Part shown: positions 45,834 through 54,234 of the stretch, piece by piece
How positions within the stretch are numbered: the stretch's first letter is position 1
Layout of the letters: each line of letters opens with the position of its first letter
DNA from: Streptomyces violaceoruber
GTDB taxonomy: Bacteria > Actinomycetota > Actinomycetes > Streptomycetales > Streptomycetaceae
Reading direction: 5' to 3'
Length of the DNA: 61,223 bases
NCBI GenBank assembly: GCA_000720805.1
Contig: JODI01000090.1
Coordinates: 1 to 61,223, forward strand
The notes under the pieces: generated by a model
Seen by the model: the letters and a program-made list of their open reading frames with translations, nothing else
Told to the model about the DNA's origin: nothing
Database searches by the model: none
Translations under genes and position numbers: made by a program

Positions 45834-47124
45834 GGGAGGCCACCTCCTCGTCCTCGTCAGCGTCCTCGTCGAGGTCGTCGAACTCGGTCTCCCGCCAGTC
45901 GTCGGGCAGCATGTGGTCGAGTACGTCGTCCACGGTCACCGCCCCCAGCAGCGACCCCGCCTCGTCCACGACCGGCGCCGCGACCATGTCGTACGTCGCG
46001 AAGAACCCGGCGACCAGGGGCAGCGCCGCGTCCGGGTCGAGGGGTTGCAGGTCGTCGTCGATGATCGAGCTGACCAGGGTGTACGGGGGGTCGCGCAGCA
46101 GCCGCTGGAAGTGGACCGTGCCGAGGTACTTGCCGGTCGGGGTCTCGTCGGGCGGCCGGCAGACGTACACCTGTGCGGCGAGGGCGGGGGAGAGGTCGGC
46201 GTTGCGGACGCGGGCGAGCGCGTCGGCGACGGTCGCGTCGGGCCGCAGCACGATCGGCTCGGTGGTCATGAGGCCGCCCGCGGTGTGTTCCTCGTACGCC
46301 ATCAGCCGCCGCATGTCGGCCGCGTCGGCGGGCTTCATCAGGCTCAGCAGCCGCTCCTGGTCGTCCGTGGGCAGCTCGGCGAGCAGGTCGGCTGCGTCGT
46401 CCGGGTCCATGGCCTCCAGGACGTCGGCGGCACGTTCCTCCTTCAGCTTGCCGAGGATCTCGATCTGGTCGTCCTCCGGCAGCTCCTCGAGGACGTCGGC
46501 GAGGCGGTCGTCGTCGAGGGCCGCGGCGACCTCCGCGCGCCGTTTGGGGGAGAGGTGGTGCAGCACGTTGGCGAGGTCGGCGGGGCGCAGCTGCTCGAAG
46601 GTGGCCAGCAGGCTCTCCGCGCCCTGTCCGTGTTCCTCCAGGGAGAAGCCGGTGACGGCGGACCACTCGACGGTCAGGGTCTCCCCCTTGCGCCGGAACG
46701 CGCCGCCCTTGCCGCCCTTGCGGACGAACACCCGGTCGATCTCCCAGTCCCGGCGGGCCGGCAGCTGCTGCACCGACACGTCCAGGACCGTGATGTCCTC
46801 ACCGGTCTCGACGAGGGTGACGCGCCGGTCGAGGAGTTCCCCGAAGACGAGCCGCTCGGTGGGCCGTTGCTCGAAGCGGCGGACGTTGACCACGCCGGTG
46901 GTGATGACCTGGCCGGACTCGATGCCGGTGACCCGGGTGATGGGCAGGAAGATGCGGCGGCGCGTGGCGAGTTCGACGACCAGCCCGAGCAGGCGGGGCG
47001 GCCGCCGTCCGACGCGCAGCATGACGACCATGTCGCGCAGCCGGCCGACCTGGTCACCGGTGGGATCGAAGACGGCGACGCCGGCGAGGTGCGAGACGAA
47101 GATCCGGGGGGCGCCCGCTGCCAT
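45823..47124 (-). CDS. PRC-barrel / MgtE N-domain / CBS protein without transporter domain
   Basis: 433 residues. The N-terminal PRC-like barrel (GDQVGRLRDMVVMLR) is repeated once more, followed by the MgtE_N superhelix (RPADLANVLHHLSPKRRAEVAAALDDDRLADVLEEL) and two CBS domains (LMTTEPIVLRPDATVADAL; VVDEAGSLLGAVTVDDVLDHM). The acidic C-terminus (DEDADEDEE) lacks the MgtE membrane domain, so it is probably a cytosolic magnesium sensor for a partner rather than a channel. ATG 47124 with AAGGAAG. Confidence 0.88.
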   Translation of the reverse strand: MAAGAPRIFVSHLAGVAVFDPTGDQVGRLRDMVVMLRVGRRPPRLLGLVVELATRRRIFLPITRVTGIESGQVITTGVVNVRRFEQRPTERLVFGELLDRRVTLVETGEDITVLDVSVQQLPARRDWEIDRVFVRKGGKGGAFRRKGETLTVEWSAVTGFSLEEHGQGAESLLATFEQLRPADLANVLHHLSPKRRAEVAAALDDDRLADVLEELPEDDQIEILGKLKEERAADVLEAMDPDDAADLLAELPTDDQERLLSLMKPADAADMRRLMAYEEHTAGGLMTTEPIVLRPDATVADALARVRNADLSPALAAQVYVCRPPDETPTGKYLGTVHFQRLLRDPPYTLVSSIIDDDLQPLDPDAALPLVAGFFATYDMVAAPVVDEAGSLLGAVTVDDVLDHMLPDDWRETEFDDLDEDADEDEEVASRDA

Positions 47125-47146
47125 GGCTGTGCTTCCTTTTCGTGCT

Positions 47147-47253
47147 GGGTTCGAGCGGAGTTCCGAGCAGAGTTTCGTGCGGCGCTCCGTACGGGGTTCC
47201 GTACGGAGATCGACAGGGAGTTCCACGCGGGGTTTCGTGCCGAGTTGCGTCCT
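47147..47253. repeat. Degenerate 12-bp tandem repeat in a divergent promoter region
   Basis: Eight to nine consecutive 12-mers of the type GAGTTTCGTGCG / GGGTTCCGTACG run from about 47147 to 47253, between the MgtE-N gene (minus) and a lipoprotein gene (plus). The 307-bp region 47125-47431 has no gene. The repeats must lie in or near the promoter or leader of the MgtE-N gene; 12 bp is slightly more than one helical turn. Confidence 0.75.
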
Positions 47254-47431
47254 GGATGGCGGGGTGGGTCTCTTTTCCGGATTGCCCGCTCGGGTGGGCT
47301 TCAGGCTAGCCCGTCCCGATCGGACAGACCCTGGTGAGCGGTCCGGACGGTCTGGCTCCGCCGGGGTGCCACGGCCCCGGTACGCTGCCGTACGCCGCTG
47401 AAGGACCCTTGGCAGAAAGGCAGCCCCACCT

Positions 47432-48184
47432 GTGACTGCGATTCCCCGGCGACGTACCCCAAGGGCCGCACTGATGGGCGCGATGTGCGCCCTGGCCGCG
47501 ACGGGGACGGTCCTGACGGGATGTGGCGGAGAGGACCCGGACGAGGGCACCAACGGGGTGGGCAAGCTGCCGCCGGACCAGATCCAGTCCCGGACCCGCG
47601 GTGCCGCCGATTCCGCCCCGGCGGTGCGGCTGGCCGGGAACGTGGTCGCCGGCGGCCGTACGTACAAGCTCGACATGCGTCTGAAGTCCGACGGCGCCTC
47701 CGGGTCGGTCACCGCCGAGGGGGCGACGTTCCAGCTGCTGCGGGTCGGCGAGGCGCTCTTCCTGAAGGCCGGCGCGGACTTCTGGACCCACGCGGACGCC
47801 AAGGGCGGCCACTCCGACACCGCGGCGGCCGACAAGCTCGACGGCAAGTACGTGAAGGTGCCGCTGGGCGACCCCTCGTACAAGAAATTCAGCGGTTTCA
47901 CGGACATGGACGTCCTCCTCGACGGTCTGCTGACCCTGCACGGCACGCTGGAGACGGACGGCCACCACCAGCAGGCGGGCGTCCGCACCATCCGCATCAC
48001 CGGTGACGACGGCTCCGGCGGCACCCTGGACGTGTCCCTGGAGGGCCGGCCCTATCCGCTCCGCCTGGTGCGGGCGGGCGGCGCGGGCACCCTGACCTTC
48101 TCGGCCTGGGGCACCAACTTCCCGCTGGCCGAACCGGAGAAGGGCGAAACGGTGGACTACGGCAAACAGCTGCCGACGTCGTAG
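47432..48184 (+). CDS. Secreted lipoprotein, LppX/LprG-like candidate
   Basis: 250 residues. The signal peptide ends in the lipobox VLTGC (Cys31). The mature part alternates beta-type segments (TYKLDMRLKSDGASGSV, ATFQLLRVGEALFLKAG, YVKVPLGDPSYKKFSG), reminiscent of LolA/LppX-like lipid-binding folds, but I cannot confirm this by eye. GTG 47432 has AAAGG upstream. Convergent with the next gene. Confidence 0.75.
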   Translation: MTAIPRRRTPRAALMGAMCALAATGTVLTGCGGEDPDEGTNGVGKLPPDQIQSRTRGAADSAPAVRLAGNVVAGGRTYKLDMRLKSDGASGSVTAEGATFQLLRVGEALFLKAGADFWTHADAKGGHSDTAAADKLDGKYVKVPLGDPSYKKFSGFTDMDVLLDGLLTLHGTLETDGHHQQAGVRTIRITGDDGSGGTLDVSLEGRPYPLRLVRAGGAGTLTFSAWGTNFPLAEPEKGETVDYGKQLPTS

Positions 48185-48201
48185 CCCGGTCCTCGAGACC
48201 G

Positions 48202-48714
48202 TTACCGCCGCTTGCGCCGCTTCAGCAGCAGCCGCGGCAGCCCGGCCGGGATCGGCAGGCGGGTCGTCGCCGGGGTCGGCAACGGGGCCTCCGCCAGGTC
48301 GCCGTCCGGCAGGGCCGCCGTCTCACCGGTCGGCTCCAGGCGCAGTACCCGGCATTCGCGGGCCCAGCGCTCCGGCATCGCCTCGCCGTCCGGCGCGTTC
48401 AGGCGCTTGCCCTTCAGCTCCGCGACCGTCGTCTCCCACGCGGGGGAACCGGGCGCCGGCTCCACGACCTTCGCCGTCCAGGAGACCAGGCGGCCACCCT
48501 TGTCCTTGCTGCGGACCGTGACCTCGGCCCAGGACCCGTCGACCAGCCCCGGCAGCGGCTGCTCACCCGGCCCGTCCCCGACCAGACAGGCCGCCCCCTC
48601 GTGCCAGACGTGCCACAGGGCGCGCGCCGGGGAGCCGGGGCCCTGGACCCAGATGAGGCCGGACTTCTTCGTGGCCTCCTCGACGAGGGCCTGGTCGAGC
48701 AGCTCACTTGTCAT
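48202..48714 (-). CDS. Conserved actinobacterial hypothetical protein
   Basis: 170 residues, soluble. Beta-rich central part (GLIWVQGPGSPARALWHVWHEGAACLVGDG) that recalls flavin-binding split barrels, and a basic tail ending LLLKRRKRR. No catalytic motif. ATG 48714; weak ribosome site. It lies just downstream of corA on the same strand (23-bp gap) and may be co-transcribed. Confidence 0.75.
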   Translation of the reverse strand: MTSELLDQALVEEATKKSGLIWVQGPGSPARALWHVWHEGAACLVGDGPGEQPLPGLVDGSWAEVTVRSKDKGGRLVSWTAKVVEPAPGSPAWETTVAELKGKRLNAPDGEAMPERWARECRVLRLEPTGETAALPDGDLAEAPLPTPATTRLPIPAGLPRLLLKRRKRR

Positions 48715-48737
48715 GGGCCCAGCCTAACCAGGCGTCC

Positions 48738-49856
48738 TCAGAGCCAGCCGTTGCGCTTGAGCGTGCGGTGGATGCCCACACAGAGGGCGACCATGGCCGA
48801 CATGACCACGGGGTAGCCGTACCGCCAGTGCAGCTCCGGCATGTGATCGAAGTTCATGCCGTAGACCCCGCAGACCATCGTCGGTACGGCGATGATCGCG
48901 GCCCACGAGGTGATCTTCCGCATGTCCTCGTTCTGCGCGACGGACGCCTGCGCGAGGTTGGCCTGGAGGATCGAGTTGAGCAGCTCGTCGAAGCCGATGA
49001 CCTGCTCCTGGACGCGGGCGAGGTGGTCGGCGACGTCCCGGAAGTACTTCTGGATGTCCGGGTCGATCAGCCGCATCGGCCGCTCGCTCAGCAGCTGCAT
49101 GGGCCGCAGCAGCGGCGACACCGCCCGCTTGAACTCCAGGACCTCACGCTTGAGTTGGTAGATCCGCGCCGAGTCCACACCGCGCGAGACCCCGCCCCGG
49201 CGGCCCGGCGAGAACACCTCGGTCTCCACCTCGTCGATGTCGTCCTGCACCGCGTCGGCGACCGCGATGTAGCCGTCGACGACGTGGTCGGCGATCGCGT
49301 GCAGCACCGCCGAGGGCCCCTTGGCGAGCAGTTCGGGGTCGTCCTGGAGGCGGTGCCGCAGCGCCCTGAGCGAGCCCTGGCCGCCGTGCCGGACGGTGAT
49401 GAAGAAGTCCAGTCCGGTGAAGCACATGACCTCGCCGGTCTCGACGACCTCGCTGTTGGCGGTGAGCTGGTCGTGGTCGACGTAGTGGATGGTCTTGAAG
49501 ACGGTGAACAGGGAGTCGTCGTACCGCTCCAGCTTGGGCCGCTGGTGGGCCTGTACGGCGTCCTCCACGGCCAGCGGGTGCAGCCCGAACTCGCGGGCGA
49601 TACCGGAGAATTCGGCCTCCGTCGGCTCGTGCAGCCCGATCCACACGAAGCCGCCGTCGCGGCGCACCACCCGCATCGCCTCGTGCGGGGTCAGCGGCGT
49701 CTCCTGCGGGACGCGGCTGCCGTCGCGGTAGACGGCGCAGTCGACGACGGCGGAGGGCGTCGACGGGTCGCGCGTGGTGTCGTAGAGGCCGGTGTCCTTG
49801 CGCAGGGAGACACGGGACGGGCGGACGACGGCACGCAGGTCACGGATCATCGACAT
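48738..49856 (-). CDS. corA: CorA-family magnesium/cobalt transporter
   Basis: 372 residues. A large N-terminal cytoplasmic domain with a long helix (DIDEVETEVFSPGRRGG... to DELLNSILQANLAQ) leads to two C-terminal membrane helices. The signature YGMNF sits between them, with MPEL after it, and a basic C-terminus follows. Forms a pentameric Mg2+ channel. ATG 49856 has AAGGAG six bases upstream. A second ion-related gene (MgtE-N) lies 1.6 kb away. Confidence 0.94.
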   Translation of the reverse strand: MSMIRDLRAVVRPSRVSLRKDTGLYDTTRDPSTPSAVVDCAVYRDGSRVPQETPLTPHEAMRVVRRDGGFVWIGLHEPTEAEFSGIAREFGLHPLAVEDAVQAHQRPKLERYDDSLFTVFKTIHYVDHDQLTANSEVVETGEVMCFTGLDFFITVRHGGQGSLRALRHRLQDDPELLAKGPSAVLHAIADHVVDGYIAVADAVQDDIDEVETEVFSPGRRGGVSRGVDSARIYQLKREVLEFKRAVSPLLRPMQLLSERPMRLIDPDIQKYFRDVADHLARVQEQVIGFDELLNSILQANLAQASVAQNEDMRKITSWAAIIAVPTMVCGVYGMNFDHMPELHWRYGYPVVMSAMVALCVGIHRTLKRNGWL

Positions 49857-50355
49857 GGCTGGCTCCTTCGTGACAGGCAACGAAAGGCCGCCGGCGACGG
49901 GTGGAACTACCCGGAATGGGGACGTCCTGGCAAGGCGTCTCCCCGCCCTCTGCGGCAGGGGATGTTTGGCACGTCCACAAAGCGGGGAGCACCGCACCGT
50001 CGCGGTGGCGAGCTTCGCTACTGATACAGGTACTGATTCAGGCAGGCAGATCAGACAGATCAGGTAAAACGAAACGAAGCGCTCTTCCGCGGTGCAGTGA
50101 GTGCGAGAGGCGGCAGTCAGCCGGAGCCGGAGCAGCTACATCAGCGGCGGGAAGAGCGGGTGCTACTGCACGGTCGACTTCGGTCCATTGCAGCCCCACC
50201 TCCTCCGGCCGGTCCCTCGTGAGGGAGATTCATCGGCGTCGGGGCTTGACTGCGACGCTTCGGCGTGCTGCCCCGAACCACCGGGCCAGAGTACCAGCCG
50301 ACCGAACTGTCAAGGCGCTGCTTTGCCCCGTGGTGACGAGTTCTATGCTCGCCGC
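49857..50355. promoter_or_regulatory. Long leader region upstream of corA with short repeats
   Basis: 499 bp without a supportable gene, divergent between corA and the SUFU-domain gene. It contains short direct repeats at 50019-50064 (TACTGATACAGG / TACTGATTCAGG, then CAGATCAGA / CAGATCAGG) and small hairpins such as CACCGCACCGTCGCGGTG near 49991. I looked for an M-box magnesium riboswitch and did not find its conserved core. Promoters must lie here but none is clear. Confidence 0.4.
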
Positions 50356-50940
50356 ATGGCAGATGTTCTTCCTCTGGTCGAGGCCCGGTTGCGTACCGCG
50401 CTGGGCGAACCGGACGCGCGCGCGGCGGTCACGTTCCTGGGCACGGACCGCATCGAGGTGCTGCGTTTCCAGGAGGGCGACATCGTCCGCTACGCCACGC
50501 TCGGCATGTCCGCGCAGCCGATGGGCGACCCCACGGCCGTGCTCGCCGACCCGGTCAAGGGTCCGCGCGCCGAGCTGGTCCTCTCGGTCCGCTCCGGCTC
50601 CGCCGACACCGGCAAGGTGCTCCGCCCGCTCGCCGTACTCGCCGCGTCCCCGCAGGTGGAGGGCGTGATCGTGGCGCCCGGCGCCTCCCTCGACGTCGGC
50701 GAGCCGCTGTGGCCCGGTGCCCCGTTCACCTCGGTGCTGGTGGCCGAGCCCGGCGGTCTGGTCGAGGACCTGGAACTCGACGAGCCCCTCGATCCCGTAC
50801 GGTTCCTGCCGCTGCTCCCCATGACCCCGAACGAGGCCGCCTGGAAGCGGGTGCACGGCGCCCAGGCCCTCCAGGAGCGCTGGCTGACGAGCGGGACGGA
50901 CCTCAGGGATCCCTCCCGGAAGTCCGTCCCGCTGGAGTGA
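50356..50940 (+). CDS. Suppressor-of-fused (SUFU) domain protein
   Basis: 194 residues matching the bacterial SUFU domain: a start with HVEARLRTALGEPDARAAV-like sequence, AELVLSVRSG, VAPGASLDVGEPLWPG and a C-terminal FLPLLPMTPNEAAWKRVHG. Bacterial members are of unknown function and often belong to toxin-immunity repertoires, but this copy has no toxin neighbour. ATG 50356 is the only good start. Confidence 0.88.
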   Translation: MADVLPLVEARLRTALGEPDARAAVTFLGTDRIEVLRFQEGDIVRYATLGMSAQPMGDPTAVLADPVKGPRAELVLSVRSGSADTGKVLRPLAVLAASPQVEGVIVAPGASLDVGEPLWPGAPFTSVLVAEPGGLVEDLELDEPLDPVRFLPLLPMTPNEAAWKRVHGAQALQERWLTSGTDLRDPSRKSVPLE

Positions 50941-50992
50941 GACCAGCTGACCGATCGGGTGACCGATCTCACCAACCGGTGGCTCGAAGACG

Positions 50993-52249
50993 TCAGTTGG
51001 CCTGCTCGGCGAAGACGGAGACGCCGTCCTCGGTCGCGTGCCGCGGTTCCAGCTCTGCCGCCTCGTGCGTGAGGGCGTTCCGTCGTACGAGGACCACGAG
51101 CGCGCCCAGTACGGCGGTGACCGCCGCGACCACGAACGGGATGTGGATGTCGGTCCACTCCTCGATCTTCGGCGCGAAGTAGGGCGCGGCCGCCGCCGCG
51201 AACCACCGTACGAAGTTGTAGCCGGCGCTCGCCACCGGACGCGGCGCGTCCGACACGCCCAGGGCCAGCTCCGTGTACACGGTGTTGTTCACGCCGATGA
51301 AGGCACCGGACAGGATCGTGCAGACGATGGCCGTGGTGTGGTTGCCGTAGCCGAGGACGAGCACGTCGACCGCGAGCAGCACCAGTGAGCCGCCGAGCAC
51401 CTTCAGCGAACCGAACCGCTCCTGCACGCGCGGTGCCACGATCACCGAGAAGACGGCGAGCAGCACGCCCCAGGCGAAGAACACGGCACCGGACTTGTAC
51501 GGGGTCATGTTCAGCACGAACGGGGTGAAGGCCAGCACCGTGAAGAACGTGTAGTTGTAGAAGAAGGCCGAGACGGCGGCGGAGGCGAGCCCGCCGTGGC
51601 CGAGTGCCCTGAGGGGGTCGAGCAGCGAGGTCTTGCGCGCCGGCTTCGGCTGCTCCTTCAGGAACGCCGTGATGCACAGGAAGCCGACCGCCATCAGGAA
51701 CGCGGTACCGAAGAAGGGGTAGCGCCAGCTGGCGTCGCCGAGCAGTGCGCCCAGCAGCGGGCCGCACGCCATTCCGAGGCCGAGGGCGGACTCGTACAGC
51801 AGGATCGCCGCCGAGCTGCCGCCGGCCGCCGCGCCGACGATGACCGCGAGGGCGGTCGAGACGAACAGCGCGTTGCCGAGGCCCCAGCCGGCCCGGAAGC
51901 CGACGAGTTCGCCGACGGATCCCGAGGTTCCGGACAGCCCCGCGAAGACCACGACCAGCGCGAGGCCGATCAGCAGGGTCTTGCGGCCGCCGACGCGGCT
52001 GGAGACGAAGCCGGTGACCAGCATCGCGATCGCGGTGATCAGGAAGTACGAGGTGAACAGCAGGGAGACCTGGCTGGCGGTGGCGTGCAGGCCCGAGGCG
52101 ATGGACGGCAGGATCGGGTCGACGAGTCCGATGCCCATGAAGGCGACGACGGACGCGCCGGCGGTCGCCCACACGGCCTTGGGTTGCCGCAGGATGCTCC
52201 CGGCTCCCGCGTCGAAGGGGTCCTGGTTGGCTCCCATCGTGTTCTCCAT
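50993..52249 (-). CDS. MFS transporter (drug/metabolite exporter)
   Basis: 418 residues, twelve predicted helices. The motif after helix 2, GFVSSRVGGRKTLLIG, is the MFS motif A variant, and MGIGLVDPILPSIA in helix 1 is typical of drug/proton antiporters of the 12-helix type. Two candidate starts: ATG 52249, and ATG 52237 with GGAG six bases before it. An AT-rich divergent region with palindromes precedes it, so control by a local or global repressor is likely. Substrate unknown. Confidence 0.9.
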   Translation of the reverse strand: MENTMGANQDPFDAGAGSILRQPKAVWATAGASVVAFMGIGLVDPILPSIASGLHATASQVSLLFTSYFLITAIAMLVTGFVSSRVGGRKTLLIGLALVVVFAGLSGTSGSVGELVGFRAGWGLGNALFVSTALAVIVGAAAGGSSAAILLYESALGLGMACGPLLGALLGDASWRYPFFGTAFLMAVGFLCITAFLKEQPKPARKTSLLDPLRALGHGGLASAAVSAFFYNYTFFTVLAFTPFVLNMTPYKSGAVFFAWGVLLAVFSVIVAPRVQERFGSLKVLGGSLVLLAVDVLVLGYGNHTTAIVCTILSGAFIGVNNTVYTELALGVSDAPRPVASAGYNFVRWFAAAAAPYFAPKIEEWTDIHIPFVVAAVTAVLGALVVLVRRNALTHEAAELEPRHATEDGVSVFAEQAN

Positions 52250-52265
52250 CCCGAGAAGATAGTTG

Positions 52266-52296
52266 GTATATGCACATACTAAGTTAGGTCGGCTAA
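52266..52296. promoter_or_regulatory. AT-rich divergent region with two dyads
   Basis: GTATATGCACATAC (52266-52279) is a 14-bp dyad with one mismatched pair; TTAG-N5-CTAA (52284-52296) is adjacent. The stretch is far more AT-rich than its surroundings, as expected for an operator/promoter of the MFS gene. The second dyad loosely recalls iron-box half sites (TTAGGT) but the full 19-bp box is not there. Confidence 0.45.
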
Positions 52297-52395
52297 ATAA
52301 TGCAAACTACATCTAGTTTCTCCTGGTGACGGCTTCCCTCCGGACGGGTGATCGTCCCTTGACGTGGCGGGGCAGGGGTAGGACCGTGGGGCGCT

Positions 52396-53037
52396 ATGAG
52401 GGGCGAACCCAGTTGCCCGAAGTGTGGTGGCCGGGTCAGGGCTCCCGGACTCTTCGCCGATACCTGGCAGTGCGATGCGCATGGCACCGTGCATCCGGTG
52501 CAGCCCGTGATCCCGCCCAGCGTCGAGGCGCTCCAGGTCGTGGTGCATCGCACGCAGGTACCGGTGTGGATGCCGTGGCCCCTGCCGGTCGGCTGGCTGT
52601 TCACGGGCGTGGCCTGCGCGGGGGACGACCGCAGCGGCGGCCGGGCGACGGCGGTGGCCTGCACCGGCCCCGCACCGCTGGGCGGCGTGGGCGAACTGAT
52701 CCTGGTGGCCGAGGAGCTCGGCGTCGGCCTCGGCGCGCGGTACGCGGGCATCGACGGCCCGGACCCGGGGCCTTACATGAACGTCGAGAAACCCCCGCAG
52801 GCCAAGGTGCTGGCCGCCGGCCGGCCGACTCCGCTGTGGCTTGTCGCCGGTGCGCCCGGCGATCGCGCGGTCTTCGCGGGGGAGGCGCTCGGACTGTGGC
52901 TGTGGGCGGTGGTGTGGCCCGAGCAGTCGGGGCTGCTGATGTACGACGAACTGGTGCTGACGGACCTGCGGGACGCGGGGGCCGAAGTGGACCTGGTTCC
53001 GTGCGGGGCGCTGTCGCCGCGGCTGCTCGGACCGTAG
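52396..53037 (+). CDS. DUF6758 family protein with N-terminal zinc ribbon
   Basis: 213 residues. CPKCGGRV at residues 7-14 with a later Cys/His (WQCDAHG) forms a small zinc ribbon. The body has MPWPLPVGWLFTGVACAGDDRSGGRATA and GLWLWAVVWPEQSGLLMYDELVLTDLRD, as in DUF6758. No membrane segment strong enough for an integral protein. Function unknown. It precedes the PHP gene, as I recall for Streptomyces. Confidence 0.85.
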   Translation: MRGEPSCPKCGGRVRAPGLFADTWQCDAHGTVHPVQPVIPPSVEALQVVVHRTQVPVWMPWPLPVGWLFTGVACAGDDRSGGRATAVACTGPAPLGGVGELILVAEELGVGLGARYAGIDGPDPGPYMNVEKPPQAKVLAAGRPTPLWLVAGAPGDRAVFAGEALGLWLWAVVWPEQSGLLMYDELVLTDLRDAGAEVDLVPCGALSPRLLGP

Positions 53038-53162
53038 GGCCCGCGGCGGGCGGACCGGTGTGTGTAGGGGGCTCTCGGTCGTTGCGGGTGTGACGGCGGA
53101 GCCGAAAGTCCGGTTATCCTTGAGCGTCCCCTTCCACCCGTCGACCGCCTGGAGTCAGCGCC

Positions 53163-54020
53163 GTGCGCATCGATCTGCACTGCCACTCCACCGCGTCCGA
53201 CGGTACGGACAGCCCCGCCGAGCTGGTGCGCAATGCCGCCGTGGCCGGTCTGGACGTCGTCGCGCTGACCGACCATGACACCACGCGTGGGTACGCCGAG
53301 GCGATCGGCGCGCTGCCGAAGGGGCTCACCCTGGTCACCGGGGCCGAGCTGTCCTGCCGTGTCGACGGGATCAGCATGCACATGCTGGCGTACCTGTTCG
53401 ACCCGGAGGAGCCGGCGCTGCTCGCCGAGCGTGAGCTGGTGCGGGACGACCGGGTGCCGCGGGCGCGGGGCATGGTCGCCCGGCTCCAGGAGCTGGGCGT
53501 GCCGGTGACCTGGGAGCAGGTGGCGCGGATCGCGGGTGACGGTTCCGTGGGGCGACCGCATGTGGCGACCGCGCTCGTCGAGCTGGGGGTCGTGCCGACC
53601 GTGGACGACGCCTTCACCCCCGACTGGCTGGCCGACGGCGGCCGGGTCTTCGTGGAGAAGCACGAGACCGACCCCTTCGAGGCGATCCGGCTGATCAAGG
53701 GCGCCGGCGGGGTCGCGGTGTTCGCGCACCCGGCGGCCGCCAAGCGGGGACGTACGGTGCCGGAGTCCGCCATCGCCGAGATGGCGGCGGCCGGGCTGGA
53801 CGGCATCGAGGTCGACCACACGGACCACGACGCGGACACGCGGGCGCGGCTGCGCGGACTGGCCGGGGAACTGGGGCTGCTGGTCACGGGCTCCTCGGAC
53901 TACCACGGCAGCCGCAAGACCGTCTCGCTCGGCGCGAACACGACCGACCCCGAGGTGTACGGGGAGATCACCCGGCGCGCCACGGGGGCGTTCCCGGTGC
54001 CGGGGGCCGGCGGAGTCTGA
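53163..54020 (+). CDS. PHP-domain phosphoesterase (RNase AM/YciV-like)
   Basis: 285 residues. Metal-binding motifs in order: DLHCHSTASDGT (residues 4-15), ALTDHDT (near 35), GAELSC (near 61), FAHPAA (near 183) and SSDYHG (near 241). This is the TrpH/YciV type, members of which remove 3'-phosphates or trim RNA 5' ends as RNase AM. GTG 53163. A degenerate 15-bp tandem repeat begins at its stop. Confidence 0.92.
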   Translation: MRIDLHCHSTASDGTDSPAELVRNAAVAGLDVVALTDHDTTRGYAEAIGALPKGLTLVTGAELSCRVDGISMHMLAYLFDPEEPALLAERELVRDDRVPRARGMVARLQELGVPVTWEQVARIAGDGSVGRPHVATALVELGVVPTVDDAFTPDWLADGGRVFVEKHETDPFEAIRLIKGAGGVAVFAHPAAAKRGRTVPESAIAEMAAAGLDGIEVDHTDHDADTRARLRGLAGELGLLVTGSSDYHGSRKTVSLGANTTDPEVYGEITRRATGAFPVPGAGGV

Positions 54021-54181
54021 CGCGGGTCCGTCTGACGCTGGTCCGTCTGACACCCGGCTGTCCGAGGCCCGTCGTCTCACGCTCGGCCGCCTCACGCTCG
54101 TCCGTCGAGGCTCGGCCGTCTCACGCTCGTCCGTCTCGCGCTCGGCTGTCCGAGGCTCGTTTGCCTGACGCTCGTCTCCGA
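54021..54181 (+). repeat. Degenerate 15-bp tandem repeat, about 11 units, starting at the PHP stop codon
   Basis: Consensus CGCTCGTCCGTCTGA. Unit boundaries fall at 54021, 54036, 54051, 54066, 54080, 54095, 54109, 54124, 54139, 54154 and 54169, each 13-15 bp. The first units end in GTCTGA, the same bases as the last codon and stop of the PHP gene (GTC TGA at 54015-54020). No gene lies in 54021-54234; the MarC gene starts at 54235. Confidence 0.85.
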
Positions 54182-54234
54182 CGCGTTCCGTATCGCTCCG
54201 TCCTCCGCCCCTCCGCACTCTCCGCAAGGCCCTC

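Noticed and set aside
45823..48024. 733-codon version of the MgtE-N/CBS protein
   Set aside because: The added 300 residues run antisense to the lipoprotein gene and through the 12-bp repeat; ATG 47124 has a good ribosome site.
49857..50355. M-box magnesium riboswitch upstream of corA
   Set aside because: The conserved M-box core was looked for on the corA strand and not found.
50101..50355. N-terminal extension of the SUFU protein to 50101
   Set aside because: The extension is compositionally odd and lacks a ribosome site; ATG 50356 matches the family start.
52284..52302. DmdR/IdeR iron box upstream of the MFS gene
   Set aside because: Only a TTAGGT half site is present; the second half of the 19-bp consensus does not match.
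54021..54181. Possible CRISPR array
   Set aside because: Units are 13-15 bp, directly adjacent without spacers and degenerate; no cas genes anywhere in the window.
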